Of a stretch of 64,000 bases of DNA, positions 26,966 to 36,055 are shown in pieces. The translations under genes were made by a program, and so were the position numbers. The notes under the pieces are model-generated. The model was given only the letters and a program-made list of their open reading frames with translations, was not told the DNA's origin and did no database searches. Within the stretch, counting starts at the first letter, position 1. Each line of letters begins with the position of its first letter. Source of the DNA: Verrucomicrobiota bacterium (GTDB taxonomy: Bacteria; Verrucomicrobiota; Verrucomicrobiia; Limisphaerales; JADJPG01); assembly GCA_016713365.1 (NCBI GenBank), contig JADJPG010000001.1, positions 186,001-250,000 on the forward strand. Reading direction: 5' to 3'.

Positions 26966-28840
26966 TCACTCCACCGTCACGCTTTTAGCAAGGTTGCGGG
27001 GCTTGTCCACGTCGCAGCCGCGGGCCACGGCGATGTGGTAGGAGAGCAGTTGCAGCGGGAGCGCGGCGAGCAGCGGGTTCAGCGGCTCGATGGTCGGCGG
27101 GATGAAGATCACATCGTCCACCTTCTTGGAGATCTTGTCGTTGCCCTCGGTGGCAATGGCGATGATCGGTCCCTTGCGCGCCTTGATCTCTTCGAGGTTG
27201 CTGAAGGTCTTCTCGTAGAGCGGATCGTTCGGGATGATGAACACCGTCGGCGTCTTCTCATCGATCATCGCGATGGGGCCGTGCTTCATCTCGGCGGCGG
27301 GATAACCCTCCGCGTGGATGTAGGAAATCTCCTTGAGCTTGAGCGCGCCTTCGAGCGCGGCCGGGAAGTTGTATTGACGTCCGAGGAAGAAGAAGTCTTC
27401 CGCCGACGCATACTTCAACGCGATGCGGCGGATGGCTTCGTTCTGCGCGAGGATGCTTTCCATCTGCTTCGGAATCGCCTCCAGCGCGCGGATGATCTGC
27501 GCGCCCTGGCTGTTGGAGAGCATGCGGATGCGGCCCATCAAGAGTGCGAGCAAGGTCAACACCGTCACCTGCGACGTGAACGCCTTCGTGGAGGCCACAC
27601 CGATTTCCGGACCGGCGTGCAGGTAAATACCACCGTCGGATTCACGAGCGATCGTGCTGCCGACGACGTTGCAGATGGAGAGAACCTTGTGGCCGCGACG
27701 TTTTGACTCCCGCAAGCCTGCGAGCGTATCCGCCGTCTCACCGGACTGCGTAATGACGAGCACGAGCGTGTGCTTTTCGATGGGCGCGTTGCGGTAGCGA
27801 AACTCGCTGGCGTATTCGATCTCGGTCGGGATGTGCGCGAACTCCTCGAAAAGATATTCACCAATCAACGCGGCGTGCCAGCTGGTGCCGCAGGCGGGAA
27901 TGACGATGTGGTCCACTTCGCGCAATTCGGCGAGCGTCATGTTCAGCCCGCCGAACTTGGACGTGGCTTCGTCGTGATCGATGCGCCCGCGCATGGCGTT
28001 CTCCACGGTGCGGGGTTGCTCGAAAATTTCCTTCAGCATGAAGTGCGGGAAGTTCCCGCGCTCCGTCGCCGCCGCGTCGAACTCCAGCTTGCTGATCTGC
28101 ACGCGCGCGGTGTCGTTGCCGAGGTTCGCGACGTTGAAGCGGTCCGCAGTGAGCGTCACCACGTCATAGTCGTTCAGGTAAATGACTTCACGCGTGTGCG
28201 AGGCAATGGCCGTCGCGTCGCTGGCGAGGAAGTTTTCACCCTGGCCAACACCGACGATGAGCGGCGAGCCGCGTCGGGCACCGATCATCACGTCAGGAAA
28301 GTCTGAGCACACCACTGCGATGCCGTAGGCGCCGATGACTTCGCGCAGCGCGTTCATCACGGCCTGAGCGAGCGGGTGGGTGTCGCCCTTGGTCAGCGGA
28401 TGCGCGGTCTTGGACTCCGATTTGAGCAGGTCGTAGTGATGCCCGATGAGATGCGCCAGCACCTCTGTGTCCGTCGATGACTTGAAGGTATGTCCTTTAA
28501 ACTGTTCCTTGAGCCGATCGTAATTCTCGATCACGCCGTTGTGGACGACGGCGATCTTTCCGCTCTCGTCGTAATGAGGGTGAGAATTCTCGTCCGACGG
28601 CGGGCCGTGCGTCGCCCAGCGGGTGTGGCCGATCCCAATGACCCCCAGAAGCGGCTCGGCCACCAACAGTTTGGCCAGACCTTCGTCGATCTTGCCTTTC
28701 TTCTTCCGCGTCTCGACGCCCTTGTCGCGCAGCACAGTGATGCCTGCGCTGTCGTAACCGCGATATTCCAGCCGCCGCAATCCTTCGAGGATGACCGGAG
28801 CCGCCTGTTGTTTACCGACGTAGCCAACGATGCCGCACAT
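26966..28840 (-). CDS. glmS: Glucosamine-6-phosphate synthase GlmS
   Basis: This 624-residue protein is complete. Cys2 of MCGIVGYVG is the glutaminase nucleophile. The glutaminase domain covers about 1-235, and two SIS sugar-isomerase domains follow with the CGTSWHA and TQSGETADTL motifs. It ends in the family's RGCDVDKPRNLAKSVTVE. It converts fructose-6-phosphate and glutamine to glucosamine-6-phosphate for cell-wall and LPS synthesis. The ribosome-binding site TAAGGA lies just before the ATG. It is divergent from glgC, and no glmS ribozyme fold was recognised in the 180-bp gap. Confidence 0.97.
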   Translation of the reverse strand: MCGIVGYVGKQQAAPVILEGLRRLEYRGYDSAGITVLRDKGVETRKKKGKIDEGLAKLLVAEPLLGVIGIGHTRWATHGPPSDENSHPHYDESGKIAVVHNGVIENYDRLKEQFKGHTFKSSTDTEVLAHLIGHHYDLLKSESKTAHPLTKGDTHPLAQAVMNALREVIGAYGIAVVCSDFPDVMIGARRGSPLIVGVGQGENFLASDATAIASHTREVIYLNDYDVVTLTADRFNVANLGNDTARVQISKLEFDAAATERGNFPHFMLKEIFEQPRTVENAMRGRIDHDEATSKFGGLNMTLAELREVDHIVIPACGTSWHAALIGEYLFEEFAHIPTEIEYASEFRYRNAPIEKHTLVLVITQSGETADTLAGLRESKRRGHKVLSICNVVGSTIARESDGGIYLHAGPEIGVASTKAFTSQVTVLTLLALLMGRIRMLSNSQGAQIIRALEAIPKQMESILAQNEAIRRIALKYASAEDFFFLGRQYNFPAALEGALKLKEISYIHAEGYPAAEMKHGPIAMIDEKTPTVFIIPNDPLYEKTFSNLEEIKARKGPIIAIATEGNDKISKKVDDVIFIPPTIEPLNPLLAALPLQLLSYHIAVARGCDVDKPRNLAKSVTVE

Positions 28841-29022
28841 AAGTCCTTATATCTTGTCCAAGCCGACGCAAAACCAGGTCGTCGTGACCCGACTCAGTCG
28901 CCCAAAAGCGCATCGCCATACATTCAATGCGCGAACGTTCCATTCCTTATCGGATGCCGCTTGCCCTACTCAAGTGGCGCAAGGTATAGAGGAGCAGAAG
29001 CTGCCCGCAAGCCACGAATTTT

Positions 29023-30333
29023 ATGCAATCTCAAAGCAAACGAATGTCGCCCAACACCAGCAACGTGCTCGCCGTCATTATGGGCGGTGGAGCCGGCACG
29101 CGCTTGTTCCCGCTCACCAAGGAACGCTCGAAGCCCGCGGTGCCGCTCGCGGGAAAGTATCGCCTGGTCGACATCCCGATCTCGAATTGCATCAATTCCA
29201 ACCTCAAGCGCATCTACGTTCTCACCCAATTCAATTCCGCCTCGCTGCACCGTCACATCTCGCAGTCGTACAAGTTTGACCACTTCTCGGGCGGCTTCGT
29301 GGAAATCCTCGCCGCCGAGCAAACCCCCACCAGCTCGTCCTGGTATGAAGGCACCGCGGACGCCGTGCGAAAGAACCTCACGCATTTCCTCAATCACGAT
29401 TTCGAGTACCTCGTCATCCTCAGCGGCGACCAGCTCTACCGGATGGATTTCCGCCGCATCATCTCGCAGCACATCGAGTCCTACGCAGACCTGACGGTGG
29501 CCACGATTCCCGTGCCGCGCAGCCAGGCCCAGGGGCTCGGCATCATGCAAATCAATGAGGAGAAGCGGATCGTGAAGTTCGTGGAGAAGCCGAAGGAGGA
29601 CGCGGTACTAGAGTCACTGAAGATTCCGCGCGAGTCGTACAGCCGGCTCGGCATCGAGGGCGACGAAGATTTCCTTCTGGCCTCCATGGGCATCTACGTC
29701 TTCAACCGCGATCTCATCGTGCGGTTGCTCGACAACAAGCACACGGATTTCGGCAAGCACATCATACCGGGCGCGATCGCCAATCACCGCGTGTTTTCCT
29801 ACGTCTTCCAGGGCTACTGGGAGGACATCGGAACCATCGGCTCGTTCTTCGAAGCGAACCTCGATCTCGTCAGCGAACTGCCGCGCTTCAATTTCTTCGA
29901 CATGGCTGCGCCGGTCTTCTCGCGTCCGCGATTCCTGCCCGGCACCAAGATCAACGGCGCCACCATCGATCACGCGGTGGTCAGCGACGGCTGCATCATC
30001 AATCACGCCACCATTCGCCACTCGCTGGTTGGCATCCGCAGCATCGTGGGCAACGGCAGCGAGTTGAACCGCGTGGTGCTGATGGGCGGTGACTACTACG
30101 AAAGCCACGCCAGCATCGTGGAGAACGAATTGATCGGCAAACCACGCATCGGGATCGGTCAGAACACCCGCGTCGAGAACGCCATCATCGACAAGAACGC
30201 GCGCATTGGGGACAACGTGGTCATCACGCCCGAAGGCAAGGCGCGCGAAGTCGATCATCCGCTCTACCACATCCGCGACGGCGTCGTGATCATCCCCAAA
30301 AACGGCGTCGTACCGCACGGAACCGTGATTTAA
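29023..30333 (+). CDS. glgC: Glucose-1-phosphate adenylyltransferase GlgC
   Basis: This protein of about 430 residues makes ADP-glucose for glycogen synthesis. The nucleotide-binding start GGGAGTRLFPLTKERSKPAV, the SWYEGTADAVRKN segment and the EDIGTIGSFFEANL region are typical, and the C-terminal third is a left-handed hexapeptide beta-helix. The start is either ATG 29023 or ATG 29044; neither has a strong ribosome-binding site. A strong terminator follows the stop codon. Confidence 0.95.
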   Translation: MQSQSKRMSPNTSNVLAVIMGGGAGTRLFPLTKERSKPAVPLAGKYRLVDIPISNCINSNLKRIYVLTQFNSASLHRHISQSYKFDHFSGGFVEILAAEQTPTSSSWYEGTADAVRKNLTHFLNHDFEYLVILSGDQLYRMDFRRIISQHIESYADLTVATIPVPRSQAQGLGIMQINEEKRIVKFVEKPKEDAVLESLKIPRESYSRLGIEGDEDFLLASMGIYVFNRDLIVRLLDNKHTDFGKHIIPGAIANHRVFSYVFQGYWEDIGTIGSFFEANLDLVSELPRFNFFDMAAPVFSRPRFLPGTKINGATIDHAVVSDGCIINHATIRHSLVGIRSIVGNGSELNRVVLMGGDYYESHASIVENELIGKPRIGIGQNTRVENAIIDKNARIGDNVVITPEGKAREVDHPLYHIRDGVVIIPKNGVVPHGTVI

Positions 30334-30352
30334 TTCACACTCTCCCAAAACA

Positions 30353-30393
30353 AAAGCGCCGCTGAGTTGATAACCCAGCGGCGCTTTGCTTTT
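30353..30393. terminator. Bidirectional terminator between glgC and the reductase gene
   Basis: A perfect 12-bp stem (30353-30364 with 30376-30387) has A-rich sequence on its left and TTTGCTTTT on its right, so it can end transcription of both convergent genes. Confidence 0.8.
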
Positions 30394-30403
30394 CAGCAAT
30401 GAA

Positions 30404-31837
30404 TTACCACGCGCGTTCGATGGAGCGGCGCTTCCAGAGGAACTCGAACATGTTGCCCTCGTGCGGCTGATCCCACGAGATGGCCATGGTCGAAACGGGG
30501 CCGATGTTCAGGCGGTCGATTTCCGCGAAGCCTTCCAGCTCCTCGATGAACTTCGGGTCCTTCGTAATTGCCGAGCAGGCGAGCGTATAGCCGATCTTGT
30601 GCAGCATCTCGTTCTGCGGACAGGTCACGACGCTGGCGTAGGGACAGAGGAATTCCTTGTTGGCCAGCGGATGCGCAAACGAATCGCACAGCACGATGGT
30701 CGGCCGCATGTAGATGCCGCCTTCGAAGGTCACCTTCCGCGGACCGTTGCGATACTTCGCGGTCACGTCCACGGCGCCCGGGGTCTTGAGTCCGTCGTCG
30801 ATTTGCGCGTCGATGAAGTCCGCCATCTTGGGATTCGCGAAGCCGGAGAGGCGCGCGTTCGGATCTTCGGGCTTGGTTGGTTGCACCGGACCGAGCCTCT
30901 GCGCGAGTGCGTCGGCGATCTCGGCGGCGTATTTGGGCACCACGACGGCCGAGGCGTTGATGCAGGATCGCCCGCCGTTGTCGCTGATCGCGCCGGCGAT
31001 GACATCGATGTAGTCGCGCCAGTTTTCGATGCAATCTTCGCCGATGACAAACTTGCTCCATCCCGGACCGTGCAATTGGATGGCCGGGTTGTTGGCGTAT
31101 TGGGCCATCGTGCTCTTGTCGCCGAAGATTAGCGCGCGTCCCCAGTTATTGAGAATCGTCGCAGAACCGTCGTGGTCGGTCGGATAGAAACCGAACGCCT
31201 CGGCCGGCACACCAGCGCCAATGAAGGCCTGGATCAAACGATACGGCGTCCACGGCTCTTCCTTGCCGGGTTTGATGACGACCGGCGTCTTCAGCGAGAT
31301 GGCGGGAATCCAGAGCGAGTTCACTGCGGGCGAGTTGCTCGGCATCACGAGGCCGAGCGCCGAGCAGGTCGGGAAGAAGCTGAGCTTGGTGCCGAACTGT
31401 TCGCCCCCGCCGCTGTCGAGAATCGAAAGGTCCAGTCCGCGCGAGAGGTTGTTTAGCACGAACTTCATGTTGGTGAGCGCGAAGTGAATCTTCGTCATGT
31501 TGCGCTTCACCATCACGTGCGGCAGGCCGGAGGTCTGCGAGAGCGTCTCGATGTATTGCTGCGCGGACTGCGTGTGGCCTTTGTCGCCGAAGGGCAGCGT
31601 CCCGTTCAGAAACAGCTCGCCGGCCTTGGCGCTCATCTCCATGAGCTGGGCCACGGTGAACTTCCTAAGCGCCGCGCGCGCGGAACTGATCTTGGCGAGA
31701 TCGCGTTTGACGATGCCACCGTTGACGGTCGAAACCGTGGCCATTACTTCGCCGGTGCGATGGTCTTTGACCTCGTTCTTTTCGAGGCTCTCGTAGCTGC
31801 GGCCGAGTCGGAGGACTGGAATGTGCGGGACGTTCAT
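30404..31837 (-). CDS. Aldehyde-dehydrogenase-fold acyl reductase (LuxC-like)
   Basis: This 477-residue protein has the aldehyde dehydrogenase fold: an NAD(P)-binding part with PGKEEPWTPYRLIQA and a catalytic-Cys segment NGGRSCINAS. Overall it resembles acyl-reductase (LuxC-like) members more than simple aldehyde oxidases. Such enzymes reduce an activated acyl group to an aldehyde. A LuxE-like activating enzyme lies in the same operon, 1.4 kb upstream, which supports that direction. It starts 14 bases after the small gene upstream and is the last gene of the leftward set. The substrate cannot be read from sequence. Confidence 0.75.
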   Translation of the reverse strand: MNVPHIPVLRLGRSYESLEKNEVKDHRTGEVMATVSTVNGGIVKRDLAKISSARAALRKFTVAQLMEMSAKAGELFLNGTLPFGDKGHTQSAQQYIETLSQTSGLPHVMVKRNMTKIHFALTNMKFVLNNLSRGLDLSILDSGGGEQFGTKLSFFPTCSALGLVMPSNSPAVNSLWIPAISLKTPVVIKPGKEEPWTPYRLIQAFIGAGVPAEAFGFYPTDHDGSATILNNWGRALIFGDKSTMAQYANNPAIQLHGPGWSKFVIGEDCIENWRDYIDVIAGAISDNGGRSCINASAVVVPKYAAEIADALAQRLGPVQPTKPEDPNARLSGFANPKMADFIDAQIDDGLKTPGAVDVTAKYRNGPRKVTFEGGIYMRPTIVLCDSFAHPLANKEFLCPYASVVTCPQNEMLHKIGYTLACSAITKDPKFIEELEGFAEIDRLNIGPVSTMAISWDQPHEGNMFEFLWKRRSIERAW

Positions 31838-31851
31838 ACTTCAGCAGGATT

Positions 31852-32139
31852 TCAATGGGTGGCGGGCTTGTCGCTCGGAGGCAGGACGCCGGGTCTCGAA
31901 TCCGGAACCATCGTGCTCATGGCGGTGACTTCCGAGAGGTTGATCATGAATTTGCCATTGGGCTTCACCGGCTTGCCTTCGGAGTCCGGCGGCACAGCCA
32001 TGTCATAAATTCGGCAGGGCTTCACATTCACGTCCAGTAGCTGCATGAAGTCCTTGAACAATTGATCGTTCTCGAGCGCCACATCGATGTAGCCCGTGCT
32101 GTTGTTGAGGCCTTTGACGTAAATGGTGTAGTAAAGCAT
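31852..32139 (-). CDS. Small conserved-looking protein of unknown function
   Basis: This 95-residue soluble protein begins MLYYTIYVKGLNNSTGYID and has a beta-rich pattern with short helices (DQLFKDFMQLLDV) and a proline-rich tail. I do not recognise its family. It lies 13 bases after the nucleotidyltransferase stop and 14 bases before the reductase start, so it is embedded in the operon. Its placement directly ahead of the reductase makes a carrier or accessory role possible; no phosphopantetheine Ser motif is visible. Confidence 0.6.
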   Translation of the reverse strand: MLYYTIYVKGLNNSTGYIDVALENDQLFKDFMQLLDVNVKPCRIYDMAVPPDSEGKPVKPNGKFMINLSEVTAMSTMVPDSRPGVLPPSDKPATH

Positions 32140-32152
32140 GGCGGGCGTGGCT

Positions 32153-32710
32153 TTAGTCGCTGGCAAATCCAGTCACAATGGGTCGCGCCTTGGTGAATGC
32201 GTCGCGCAGTTCGACCAGTTCGATCGGGTTCATCACCGAAAACGCCTCTTCTAGCTGCTTCCGGGTGATTTTGTCGCGCTCGATCATGAACTTCGCGTCG
32301 GCCATGTCCTGTGGATCGTCTCCACGCATCATCTTGGTCAGAACCAGATCCACCGTGGCAGGGCGAAACAAGCGGAGCCATTTGAGTCCGGGGCTCGAAA
32401 TGGCAACGATGTCCTTCTCCCAGGTTGCGCGGAGGAACACTTCGTCCGCACGGAACAGGTGGGTGATATAAAGCCCTCGAGGCCGCAACTGATCGTTGGT
32501 GGCCTCCTGCGCGTCCCAAAATTGTTGGTCGCGTCCCATTTCTTCCAAACTTGAGAGCGGGATGATGCAGTCCACATCTTTGGAATGGGCCGTCTCTGTC
32601 GGCGCATTATCGAAGCCGAGGATCAACGCCGCCCGCCCATACAGGACCAAGCTCAATCCATGATCCAAGTGGCTGTCGAGGGTCTGAAGAATGATCGTTG
32701 CGTTATTCAT
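32153..32710 (-). CDS. Nucleotidyltransferase-fold protein (DUF6036/AbiEii-like)
   Basis: This 185-residue protein from ATG 32710 has a minimal nucleotidyltransferase core: LVLYGRAALILGF (the G-x-A helix), SKDVDCIIP (the D-x-D metal pair) and a later DLVLTKMMRGDDPQDMADA segment seen in DUF6036 and AbiEii-type proteins. Its start overlaps the previous gene by 8 bases. That overlap resembles antitoxin-toxin layouts, but the pair sits inside a metabolic-looking operon without an evident promoter of its own. Enzymatic activity is plausible from the D-x-D pair and unproven. Confidence 0.65.
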   Translation of the reverse strand: MNNATIILQTLDSHLDHGLSLVLYGRAALILGFDNAPTETAHSKDVDCIIPLSSLEEMGRDQQFWDAQEATNDQLRPRGLYITHLFRADEVFLRATWEKDIVAISSPGLKWLRLFRPATVDLVLTKMMRGDDPQDMADAKFMIERDKITRKQLEEAFSVMNPIELVELRDAFTKARPIVTGFASD

Positions 32711-33254
32711 TCTGCAACGAAATCGGGCCGGGGCGAATCCACTGAACGACCGTCTCCACACCTCGCCTTGTGAAGCCTGTCATCGCAATGAAGCGCGTCG
32801 GGTGGGGAACGACGGAGCTTTTCGGCGCGGACCCAGGCGGAAGCAACTTGGTCAGCGCGGCCCAGAACTCGTTGTCCGGCTCGTAACGCCGTCCCGCCTC
32901 GGCAATGTAGCGAGCCACTGACTCGCAGCGTTCCTCGCGCGCCAATTGCGCGACAAGGTCCGGGGAATTGCCGGAAGCGCCCAGCATGGCCGCCCCCAGA
33001 CGCAACGTTTGCGGAGAGTATCGCAACGCCGGATTCAACAGGGCGATGGCTAGTTCCTCGTTGCTGAACTCCTCATTTGTCACGGGAGTTGCAGGCAAGG
33101 TCCGGCCATCGTCGTAGTAGTCACACCCCCGCTGCACCGCCAGCAATTCCAAGCCTTCCGCGTCCAGACCCAGCTTGCTTGCCTTACGAAGCAGCGGCGA
33201 CAAATGGGTCGTCGTGCCGAGTTTTGCGGCAAGCGTGGAAGTTTCGCGGTTCAT
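32703..33254 (-). CDS. Hypothetical protein, partner of the nucleotidyltransferase
   Basis: This is about 183 residues from ATG 33254, mostly helical and soluble (LLRKASKLGLDAEGLELLA, EELAIALLNPALRYSPQ). Its C-terminus overlaps the start of the nucleotidyltransferase gene by 8 bases, so the two are translationally coupled. It begins 40 bases after the LuxE-like gene. I do not recognise a family. By analogy with other coupled nucleotidyltransferase pairs it could be a regulator or substrate of its partner, which is speculation. Confidence 0.6.
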   Translation of the reverse strand: MNRETSTLAAKLGTTTHLSPLLRKASKLGLDAEGLELLAVQRGCDYYDDGRTLPATPVTNEEFSNEELAIALLNPALRYSPQTLRLGAAMLGASGNSPDLVAQLAREERCESVARYIAEAGRRYEPDNEFWAALTKLLPPGSAPKSSVVPHPTRFIAMTGFTRRGVETVVQWIRPGPISLQNE

Positions 33255-33294
33255 CTTCAAAACATTGGCGCGGCAAAGATGCGACCTCAATCCG

Positions 33295-34374
33295 TCAATA
33301 CACGCCTTCGACAATGTTCTTTTCCATCGCGCCGAACGGACGCACATCGCCGACGCCATCCCAGGCATAAGGCGCGCGTGGGGCGCGGCGGATGACTTCG
33401 TCGCGCTCGAGGAAGCGCGGGCAGAAGAATTCCTTCGTCAACGTAGTGAGCTCGACGCGACCCCATTCTCCATAAGCAACGGTCTCGTCGGTCTTGTTCG
33501 GATTCACCACACGCAACACCGCGCGGGGCTGCGGCGCGTAGTAGGTGACACTGAAGTTGTCTTCCGGCAGGAGCGGCACGCTCGCGGCGAGACCCATAAG
33601 CGTGTTGCCGTAAGTCGGATAAAAGCCGATGCGGCCTTCGAGGAGTTCCTCGACGATGAAGCGCACTTCCTGCGGCTTCATCGACGTGCCGCCGCAGAAC
33701 ACGCCGCGGATGCCAGCGTCGTAGAGGTTCACTTTCTCGGCGATCGCTTCGAGCAGCTTCGGCGTGGTGAACAGGCCGCTGACCTTGCGGTGCTTGAGGA
33801 TGAGCGTCGCCTGATCGACAACGTGCGCCATGTACTGCTTGGCCACATCGAACTGCTTGTTCGAGATCAGCTTCTTCACGAAGCGCGGATCGAGATCGAT
33901 GAAGTAGCACGAACTGCCGCGCACATTGGCGAGATGCTCAATGGCGAGGCGCAGACGACGCGGACCGGTCGGGCCCATCATCAGCCACGCGCCGCCGCGC
34001 GGGAAATGTTCGTCGGAGATCTTCTCGCTGAACTCGGAGTAATCGACCTTGTAGTCGTTCCAGCCGATGCGCTGCTTCGGCATGCCGGTGGTGCCGCCGG
34101 TTTCAAAAATGTTGAACGGCTTGCCCTTGAACTGCGCCGGCACCCAGACCTCGGGCTGCTCATCGCGCAGCGATTCGTCGGCGAAGTGCGGGAACTTCAG
34201 CATGTCGGCGAAGGTGTTGATTTCCTTGCGCGGATCGAAGTTCTTCTGCGCCCACGCCAGCCAGTAGGGACAGCCAGTCTCGGGGCTGAAATGCCAGTTG
34301 ATGATTTCCTTCAAGTGCGCGTCGAGCTGGACTTGCGCGGCCTTGATGGCTTCCGGGGAAACAGTCGTCGTCAT
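33295..34374 (-). CDS. LuxE-like acyl/aryl-activating enzyme (adenylate-forming family)
   Basis: This 359-residue protein belongs to the small adenylate-forming group that includes acyl-protein synthetase LuxE and phenylacetate-CoA-ligase-like proteins. The ATP-binding loop appears as ETGGTTGMPKQ, and a later segment FCGGTSMKPQEVRF and YPTYGNTLMG fit the A-motif order. Such enzymes adenylate a carboxylate and pass it to a thiol. The aldehyde-dehydrogenase-fold reductase in the same operon would then make an aldehyde. The length and motifs look complete. Confidence 0.75.
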   Translation of the reverse strand: MTTTVSPEAIKAAQVQLDAHLKEIINWHFSPETGCPYWLAWAQKNFDPRKEINTFADMLKFPHFADESLRDEQPEVWVPAQFKGKPFNIFETGGTTGMPKQRIGWNDYKVDYSEFSEKISDEHFPRGGAWLMMGPTGPRRLRLAIEHLANVRGSSCYFIDLDPRFVKKLISNKQFDVAKQYMAHVVDQATLILKHRKVSGLFTTPKLLEAIAEKVNLYDAGIRGVFCGGTSMKPQEVRFIVEELLEGRIGFYPTYGNTLMGLAASVPLLPEDNFSVTYYAPQPRAVLRVVNPNKTDETVAYGEWGRVELTTLTKEFFCPRFLERDEVIRRAPRAPYAWDGVGDVRPFGAMEKNIVEGVY

Positions 34375-34425
34375 GTTCTTAAATCAAATTTCAGGATATG
34401 CGGCGCGAGAGGAATGCAAACCGGA

Positions 34426-36015
34426 TTACTTCGCGTCAATCTTCGGCACTTCGTCCTTCGCCGTCTTGCTGCTGTCCTGGAACGCGTAGAGGTAGCTCTG
34501 GTTCAGCACATACATCACGCCGTTCGCGACGATGGGCGTGCCGTAAACCGGGTAGCCGAGATTCACTTCGTTGATCAGCTTCTTCTCCTTGCTCGACGCA
34601 AGAATGGCAAAGTCACCGTCCTCGTCGCCGACATACACCTTGCCGTCCGCGACGAACGTGCTGCCCCACATGTGCGCCTTCATGTCGTGAACCCAGTTCA
34701 ACTTGCCCGTGTCCGCATCGAGGCAATGCACGAAGCCCGAGAAGTCGCCGATGAAGAGCAGGCCGTTCGAGGGATCGATGGATACCGTGCTGATGCTGCG
34801 CTTGATGCCCTTGTAGTCCCACACGAGTTTGGTTTTCGTCACGTCACCGGAGCCGGTCGGATCGATGCACAGCAAACGGCCGACGCCTTCGCCGTGTTCG
34901 GGATCCTGGCCGATGGCCACGTACACCTTGCCCTTGTAGAACACGGGCGTGGAGTTGATCTCGCTGGGACCTTCTGCGGCCGGATACTTGATCGGCTTGC
35001 CGTCCTTCACCTTGTATTCCGGCGGGACGCAATCGAACTTCCACGCTGTCTTTAGCACGTTGATGTCGCCTTCCTTCACCGGCTTCGAGTCGAAGGCGTA
35101 GAGCACTCCGTCGCCCCCACCGTAATAAATCTGCCACTTGCCATTCACTTCACCAGCACCAGGCGACGACCATTGGCCGTGCAGGATGCGCGGGCCGATC
35201 TGCGCGTCGTCCTCGCCTTCGAGCGCGCCAGTCTTCTTATTCAGCGCGATGAAGCTCGGGGAGTTCGGTGAAGGCACGTTGACGTGCGTCCAGTCTTGCC
35301 CGTTCGACGTGGACACATAAATCAGGTCGCCGAGCATGAGGATGTTGCAGTTCGAGGCGTTGTGTGGGAACACGCCGAGCTCATCCATCATGTCGTAACG
35401 CCAGACGATGTCCGCGTCCTTCGGGCCGGGCTCGATGGGCGCCTTGCCAGTGTCCATCACCATGTATTTCGCCTCGTCTTTGTAAGGACCGTCGTTGCCG
35501 TCGGCCATGCCGTTGATGTCGAGGCAAAGCACTTCGCAACGGCTCGTCACGATGTAGAGATATTTGCCGTCGTGCACAGGTGAGGAGAACAGGCCGAGGT
35601 TTTCCCAGTCGTTCACCTTGCCGGACTTCAGCTTCGGCACCACGAGCTGCCAGAGGAACGCGCCCGCCTTCTCGTCGAAGCACATGAGGATTGAACGATC
35701 ACCGACATGCTTCGGGTCGCGCGGTGTTTCGTTGTTGGTGCCGACGAAGACCTTCCCGTTGAACACGGTCGGGTTCGCGTAGCTCTGCGAACCGAGCTTC
35801 ACGACCCACTTGACGTTCTTGGTGGTCTTGAGATCGATCTCATCGCTGCCGGACTTCGGCTTGCCGGCATCGAATTCAGTCGGCAATCCCTTCGCGGGCG
35901 AATACATGTTGCGGCCGAGGTCGCCGCCGCCCCAGGACGGCCAGTCCACGCCGGAAGTCGAGGTGACGAGGCCGCACGCCATCAGCGCGGCAGTGAAGAG
36001 TGGGAGTGATTTCAT
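34426..36015 (-). CDS. Secreted PQQ-like beta-propeller protein
   Basis: This 529-residue protein has a signal peptide (MKSLPLFTAALMACGLVTS) and then quinoprotein-type propeller blades. Repeats such as KVFVGTNN, YLYIVTSRCEVLCLD, LLFIGDFSGFVHCLDADTGK and KVYVGDEDGDFAIL show the A-x-D-x-x-T-G-x-x-W pattern in degenerate form. It is probably periplasmic or outer-membrane-attached. No heme-binding CxxCH is present, so it is not a quinohemoprotein. It lies 41 bases after the other propeller gene and 51 bases before the LuxE-like gene. Binding of PQQ is not established; many members are simply protein scaffolds. Confidence 0.85.
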   Translation of the reverse strand: MKSLPLFTAALMACGLVTSTSGVDWPSWGGGDLGRNMYSPAKGLPTEFDAGKPKSGSDEIDLKTTKNVKWVVKLGSQSYANPTVFNGKVFVGTNNETPRDPKHVGDRSILMCFDEKAGAFLWQLVVPKLKSGKVNDWENLGLFSSPVHDGKYLYIVTSRCEVLCLDINGMADGNDGPYKDEAKYMVMDTGKAPIEPGPKDADIVWRYDMMDELGVFPHNASNCNILMLGDLIYVSTSNGQDWTHVNVPSPNSPSFIALNKKTGALEGEDDAQIGPRILHGQWSSPGAGEVNGKWQIYYGGGDGVLYAFDSKPVKEGDINVLKTAWKFDCVPPEYKVKDGKPIKYPAAEGPSEINSTPVFYKGKVYVAIGQDPEHGEGVGRLLCIDPTGSGDVTKTKLVWDYKGIKRSISTVSIDPSNGLLFIGDFSGFVHCLDADTGKLNWVHDMKAHMWGSTFVADGKVYVGDEDGDFAILASSKEKKLINEVNLGYPVYGTPIVANGVMYVLNQSYLYAFQDSSKTAKDEVPKIDAK

Positions 36016-36055
36016 GCGTTCAATAGTTTGAGCGTTGGCCAGTTCGTTTCAAATT

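Noticed and set aside
28841..29022. glmS ribozyme or other riboswitch in the glmS/glgC gap
   Set aside because: No recognisable ribozyme core; the gap looks like an ordinary divergent promoter region.
33175..35055. Rightward open frame of about 626 codons
   Set aside because: It lies opposite the LuxE-like and propeller genes, is rich in Arg, His and Val as antisense frames are here, and has no motif.
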